NCBI RefSeq assembly: GCF_048569485.1
Contig: NC_134355.1
Location: 656,036,426 to 656,100,425 of the forward strand
Reading direction: 5' to 3'
Length of the DNA: 64,000 bases
Source of the DNA: Anomaloglossus baeobatrachus
Taxonomy: Eukaryota > Chordata > Amphibia > Anura > Aromobatidae
Position 1 is the first letter of the stretch. Each line of letters starts with the position of its first letter. Made by a program: the position numbers and the translations under genes. Positions 58,988-64,000 of this stretch are shown piece after piece. Below the pieces are notes generated by a model. The model was not told where the DNA came from and searched no databases. It saw only the letters and a program-made list of their open reading frames with translations.

Positions 58988-59393
58988 TTAAAGAGACTCT
59001 GTCAGCAGGTTTTTGCTACCTCATCTGAGAGCAGTATGATGTAAGCAAAGAGACCCTGAATTCAACGATGTATCACTTAGATTACTGGGTGTAGCAGTTC
59101 TAACATTTTTTTAGATTTAGCAACACAGCAGAGCCGAGAGAGCTTCCCCGCCCGCACCAGGCTCTCTAAAGTGACTGTGCATTGACAGGGAGGTGTCAAT
59201 CAGAGGAGGAGTGCCATGCACATGACTTTGTAGCCCATGCATTGAGACATCCTGCTGCTTAAACAAAGCTAGCAAATAAACAACAGATCGGACTGTGACA
59301 AGACAGGCTTGCCTGAATCCTCTGTGTTAACCCTTGCAGCATGCTGGCTTCAGCTTACATAGCAAAAACCTGCTGAAAAATTCCCTTTAAAAT
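58988..59393. repeat. Foldback MITE (CTGTCAGCAGG family)
   Basis: Starts ACTCTGTCAGCAGGTTTTTG and ends GCAAAAACCTGCTGAAAAAT, then TCCCTTTAAA. Related to 52246-52497. The centre includes a GACAGGGAGGTGTC-type segment. Confidence 0.75.
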
Positions 59394-59691
59394 ACCGATG
59401 TAAATGACAGACAGCAGCATTCTAATGGCATCTTTGTCAGAGCGGGTCCACCGACTCCTATCCCCCCATCCCATAGATAGTGGGTAGCCAACAGATTATC
59501 ATGATAGCCGTGGTTCTCCTGAAGGACCAAATGGCTGCAATCGTAGTTCTCCATTGAAGCTCAGCCTTGAGCCAAGCTTCATAGCATATCAAATTTTTTA
59601 CAATATACTGCAATACTGTAGCAATGCAGTAAATTGAACAAGGAATCAAACATAGGCTCAAGTCCTCTATGGACACTAAAAAAAATAAAAG

Positions 59692-59728
<37 letters not shown>

Positions 59729-60161
59729 GTAAATTACTTCCCTATTCCCAATAAAAAAAAAAAAAGTGAAAAACATTTTTTATATTTTTGAGTCAGTAAA
59801 AAGTCCAATCTAAAACTATAAAATTAGTTAATCTATATATTAACTAAAAAATGTCAGATTTTGTTTTTAGTCCCTGCACTCCCACCTCCCAAAAAAACGC
59901 CCCAAAAACCCCCCAAAACAAACAATTAAAACATCGTGAGACAAATTATCTACAAAAATGCCAATTCAAACACCCCCCCCCCACTATTCCCATGCACACT
60001 TTTTCAGCAGGAGGAGATGTAGTTTTTATTGGTACCATTTTTCAAGTCCACATGACGTTCTGACTATTCTGCTGTGGTGGTTGGGGGGGGGGACAAAATA
60101 ACTGGCATTCCTGAACTTTTTAGTTGCATTTTAGTTTAAAAATGTATGACAATTTTATTTA
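59394..60161. other. No gene seen, low-complexity tracts
   Basis: Contains a run of about 30 A (59697-59726) and further A and C homopolymers. No exon or RNA gene is supported. Confidence 0.4.
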
Positions 60162-61457
60162 CCGTATTTTTCGGACTATAAGACGCACCGGACCATAAGA
60201 CGCACCCTGGTTTTAGAGGAGGAAAATAGGAAAATAAAATTTTAAGCCAAAAATGTGGTCATGACACACTGTTATGGGGCGAGGATCTGCTGCTGACACT
60301 GTTATGAAGTAATGTCCTGCTCATATACTCCCCCAGCCTGCTCATATACTCCCCAGCCTGCTCAAAATATACCCCTATCCTGCTCATATACTCCCCATGC
60401 TGCTTATATACCCTCATCCTGCTCACATACCATCATCCTGCTCATATACTCCCCATGCTGCTCAAAATATACCCCTATCCTGCTCATATACTCCCCATGC
60501 TGCTTATATACCCTCATCCTGCTCACATACCATCATCCTGCTCATATACTCCCCATGCTGCTCATAATATACCCCTATCCTGCTCATATACTCCCCATGC
60601 TGCTTATATACCCTCATCCTGCTCATATACTCCCCATGCTGCTCATATACTCCCCATCCTGCTCATATACCCTCATCCTGCTCATATACTCCCTATGCTG
60701 CTCATATACCCCCCATCCTGCTAATATATTCCCCATGCTGCTCATAATATACCCCTATCCTGCTCATATACCCCCATCATCCTGGTGTATGGCCGCATCT
60801 TGTGGCACATAAAAAAAATAAACGTTCATACTCACCTCACCTCACTCCCTGCAGCACCGCTCCTCTCACCGTCTATGTCAGCGGCAGCGCCGCTGAGTGG
60901 AGCCGTCCCCACTCCCCTGCAGCATCGCAATGTCCTCCGGTCTGTGCCGGCGGCTGCGTGTGGACACGTGCGCACAGCGATGACGTCATCGCTGTGCACG
61001 CCGCTAGTCTCCACGCAAGTCAGCTGTCCGGCACAGACAGGAGGAGATCGTGATGCTGCAGGGGAACGGTGAGTAATCTGTACTGATTCACTGCCCCCCG
61101 CACTGATGATGATGATGATGATGTGCGGGGGGGCAGTGAATACAGCTGCACATGATCACTCCAGGCTGCAGTTGCCAGGGGTGATCATGCGGGCTGGCTG
61201 TTTATCCCTCACCCATCACCCCGCCCACCTGTCAGTGCCAGCTTCACCGCTGAGAGATGATGGGCGGGAGGATGGGCGTGCATATTAAATGAGTGGGTCC
61301 ACGTGGTCACGGCAGGCTGCTACAGCCTGCTCATGCCCCCGATGACCCGCTCCACCCTCATTGCCCGCAGCCCTATATTCAGACCATAAGACGCACCCCC
61401 CACTTTCCCCCAACATCTGGGGGGGAAAAAGTGCGTCTTATAGTCCGAAAAATACGG
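60162..61457 (+). mobile_element. TIR element (CCGTATTTTTCG family), plus orientation
   Basis: The ends CCGTATTTTTCGGACTATAA and TTATAGTCCGAAAAATACGG are perfect 20-bp inverted repeats flanked by TA. Inside, in order, are an AAGACGCACC-containing arm, a minisatellite (60313-60785), a GC-rich segment with a GATGATGATG run, and the second arm. It is the best-preserved of the copies here and probably the youngest. Confidence 0.92.
60313..60785. repeat. Minisatellite (CTGCTCATATACTCCCCATG theme)
   Basis: A basic unit of about 19-21 bp arranged in larger repeats of about 115-125 bp (for example the run starting ATACCCCTATCC at 60370, 60470 and 60570). Long open frames in several phases are artefacts. 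Confidence 0.93.
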
Positions 61458-61582
61458 TATATATATTTTTTGAAAATATTTTTTTCGTACATGTTCAGTT
61501 ATCTCCCACTGATAAGAGCAAGATTTCTATGTGTAGTTTTGTGCATTTGGAGATTTATGAATCCTCCAGCAGATTGACTTAC

Positions 61583-61667
61583 CTTATGACGAGACTCAAA
61601 ATGAACTCACTCCTCCAATTCGCCTGATCTGCTCGTAAGTCAGCCAAAATACCAGCGACCAGGGGGC
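61583..61667 (-). CDS. SLC25A27: SLC25A27 (UCP4), last coding exon
   Basis: On the minus strand the acceptor GCGTCTTGCAG at 61668 opens an exon encoding [20 protein letters not shown] and then SSF, with a stop at 61596-61598. Human UCP4 ends [20 protein letters not shown] and then SPF as I recall, so the match is very close and specific. The segment is the final transmembrane helix and tail of this mitochondrial inner-membrane carrier. Only 13 bases after the stop there is a strong donor AAG|GTAAGTC, so the 3' UTR seems to be spliced. Earlier exons lie beyond the window's right edge, because a Tc1 remnant and a DIRS element fill the intron to 64000. TDRD6 lies 16 kb downstream on the same strand, as in mammals. 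Confidence 0.93.
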
Positions 61668-61810
61668 CTGCAAGACGCACCAAGCAACACCACATCCTTA
61701 CTACAAGAGCTCAGCTGACCTCATATTCTTACTGTACAACATATTAATGCATTTTTATTAGAGTCCTCCATTAATTCAAGTTACTGAAGCAATGGTATAC
61801 CAATTATTTA

Positions 61811-61868
61811 TACTGCTCAAAAAAATAAAGGGAACACTAAAATACCATTTTGTTGTTTGTGATCCCTT
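61811..61868. mobile_element. Tc1-like inverted-repeat fragment
   Basis: TACTGCTCAAAAAAATAAAG followed by GGAACACT is the end of a widespread Tc1-type family. It is cut off by the DIRS start at about 61869, so the DIRS inserted into it. Confidence 0.75.
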
Positions 61869-64000
61869 TATTCCTTTCTCGCCTTTTCATTGGGGGACAG
61901 ACAGTGGGTAGTATGGTGTCTCCAGGGGAGGCGTGACACTAGATTGAAAAAGTGTTAGCTCCTCCTCCCACAGCATATACCCCAGCTAGGCAGGAAACTA
62001 GCTCAGTTTTTTCCTAGTGTCAGCAGGGAGGCTGACATGTCTGGCCTTGCCCTACCAGGTGCCTTAGGCCAGCTTATTTTGTTTTTATTTTGTTTTTTCT
62101 TATTCATTCTATTTTTGATATGGGGCAATACTAGGGTGCCTGCCACCCTCGTTCCCCCCGCTTACGGGCAGAGGAAACCTGGCGTGCACAAGCCGTCAGT
62201 CTTCCCTCGCGCCCAAGTGGTCGGGTCGGGTACCCCTCCAGGCTCCCTGGAAGCACCTCACACCAAGGTAGCTCCAGAGGGCTAAGCAGAGCCGAGGACC
62301 TGATCAGCCTTGAGCCGAAGATGCGTCCCTGAGATCCCCGCATCCATCACCGACGCGTCTTCAGACGGAGCCAGGAGCAGGTAGGGAGACGACGACGAGT
62401 CCTCTGTCCCCTGCATCCAAACCCGCGCCTGAAAAGGTGCCGGTGGGGCGATGCAGGCAGTGATCCCGGGGAGCCTCATTAATTTAGCCCCCGGCGTCGG
62501 CCTGCATTCTAGAAACGCCCCCTCTCACTGCTCTGGAAGCCGCTCCCTCAGTCGCAGCGGCTCTCCTCCTGATTGGCCGTCACGTTTAGTCCCAGCCATG
62601 GGACCAGTCTCCGGGGGCCGTCTCTCTCCTCCATGCTGCCAGGAACACTGGACGCCATTTTCCACGTGGGGAGCAGACTCTGGTGAGATCGCCTCCTTGG
62701 CTCTGCACTTCTGCAGCACTATATACCGCTCTGCTCAGTGCTATATCGCTGTCTCTCTAGCGGTGTGTGCCTGCTGGCCAGCGGTGTATATCAGCTGTTA
62801 GCGGTATATACTGGCTCTGCCTGCAGGTATATGCCGACTGTTTGACAGTATATGCCATTTTGCTATCGGTATATACCGGCTGTGCATAGCAGTCACTTTA
62901 TAATACTGCTAGTGGCTCCTCACTCATAGTAACAGCGGCTAACCCTATCCCTAGAGGGCTGTAGGACTCTGTTGCTGACAGGCGTAACCGCAAGGGTGAT
63001 AAACCTTCCCAGGTGTCCTCTACGGACTTGTACTATGCCTGTATCACCTGTGGACGCTCGTTTTCTAATGGCCGAAGCTATCCACTATGCCGGGGCTGCG
63101 ATGCCCCTACTACCGTGTCACAACAGACCCCGTTGCCGGACCAGGATGCAGTGCAGTCTTTAGATTCTACTCCGGCCACCGGCCAGGCAGCACCCCCGTC
63201 TGACGACGCAATGCCTGCATGGGCTCTTCGAATGTCTAAAAGGATAGAGGACCTTGCCGCTCAGATACCCCAGCCTTCCACAGGCTCCCACAGCCTTCCC
63301 CCGGCTCAGCTCCCTCAGAGGAGCCCGCCTGCTTCGTCTGGTCCTTCTTCCCCAGAACGTAAAAAGGCTGTTTCCAAAAGGCGCCATGACGACTTCTACG
63401 CCTCATCCAACTCGGACGATGGTCAGTCTGACCGAGGTTCCGTGAATTTTAGTAGTCAGGATTCTCAAGACTCTGATTCAGATGTCCCTTCTGAGTCTAG
63501 GCATATTAGAAGACACACTAATTTTGACTGTCGATTTCTGATCAGCCTCCGGACCCGACTTCTCAGTCGGCAATCAAGCGTGCCTAGAAGCCTCATAAGT
63601 CCTTTGCCCAGGATCCGGTTTTTCATCAAATTATATCTAAACGGTGGGATCACCCTGATAGAAGGTTTAATAAAAAAACCTTCACTTCATTCGCTTATCC
63701 CTTTCCATCTGAAATGGTTAAGACCTGGTCAATACCCCCCGTTGTGGATCCGCCAGTATCCAGACTGGCTAAACACACGGTCATGTCTGTTTCAGACAAC
63801 ACATCTCCCAAGGACTCGTCCGACCGCGCAGTTGATGCTGCGGTCAAATCTATTTTCCAGGCTTCGGGCTCCTCTCTTCGCCCCGTTTGCCTTGACATGG
63901 GTCGCGAGAGCTATGGGTGTGTGGAGTAAGAACCTGCGCAGGATGCTTCGCTCTTGTAATATTCCTCCGGAGGCTTTGTTCTCTCTAGCCTCTAATTATT
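61869..64000 (+). mobile_element. DIRS retrotransposon, third subfamily, 5' part
   Basis: Fossil element on the plus strand, cut by the window end. The terminal repeat at 61869-62030 has CATTGGGGGACAGACAGTGG. A GC-rich leader follows, then a gag-like region from about 63000. That region has a CxxC...CxxC pattern (CITCGRSF, then LCRGC) like the gag of the other subfamilies and an acidic, Ser-rich centre. The visible gag is broken in at least two places. It lies in an SLC25A27 intron in antisense orientation to the gene. Confidence 0.85.

Noticed and set aside
60312-60812. 166-codon plus-strand frame of Pro/Cys/Tyr repeats
   Set aside because: Minisatellite in a TIR element, with a matching artefact on the opposite strand of the copy at 52837-54022.

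Overview
This is vertebrate genomic DNA, most likely from a frog. It holds pieces of two or three host genes on the minus strand, buried in transposable elements. The vertebrate call rests on two adjacent genes on one strand: the last coding exon of the mitochondrial carrier SLC25A27 (UCP4) at 61583-61667, and the large exon of the germ-line Tudor gene TDRD6 at 40716-45375. SLC25A27 then TDRD6 on one strand is also the order I recall on human chromosome 6p12. The frog call is an inference from the repeats: abundant DIRS retrotransposons, Tc1 and hAT elements, and many foldback or TIR MITEs of kinds familiar from anurans.

Layout. 1-2852: two DIRS fragments in tandem. 3117-3310: a terminal exon with an AATAAA signal, which I tentatively give to the 3' end of TDRD6. 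3542-10611: an almost complete hAT transposon with a perfect 8-bp target duplication and an LTR-like repeat inside it. 11111-14325: a TTAA-flanked repeat holding a TIR element whose core is about 1.7 kb of a 40-bp minisatellite. 15189-16900: a Charlie-like hAT with its own minisatellites, then a hAT MITE. 17548-31478: another TTAA-flanked repeat that swallowed two MITEs and a DIRS element, which itself contains a second DIRS of a different subfamily. 32380-38604: a whole-looking DIRS element inside a MITE. 38832-45670: TDRD6 exons and promoter. 45700-61460: MITEs, microsatellites, a Tc1 element with a micro-inversion, a tRNA-derived SINE split by a second LTR-like repeat, and an inverted pair of TIR elements with minisatellites. 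61583-61667: SLC25A27. 61869-64000: the start of a third type of DIRS element on the plus strand, in an SLC25A27 intron.

How the genes relate. SLC25A27 encodes a mitochondrial inner-membrane carrier. TDRD6 encodes a multi-Tudor scaffold of germ granules that acts in the piRNA and RNA-processing pathway restraining transposons. The most informative host points are a shortened TDRD6 N-terminus, a recent 69-bp in-frame duplication in TDRD6, a possible 35-kb final TDRD6 intron made almost wholly of transposons, and a probable spliced 3' UTR in SLC25A27. I found no convincing new host or mobile system. The strongest unexplained pattern is that unrelated non-autonomous transposons in this window each carry an internal minisatellite array.
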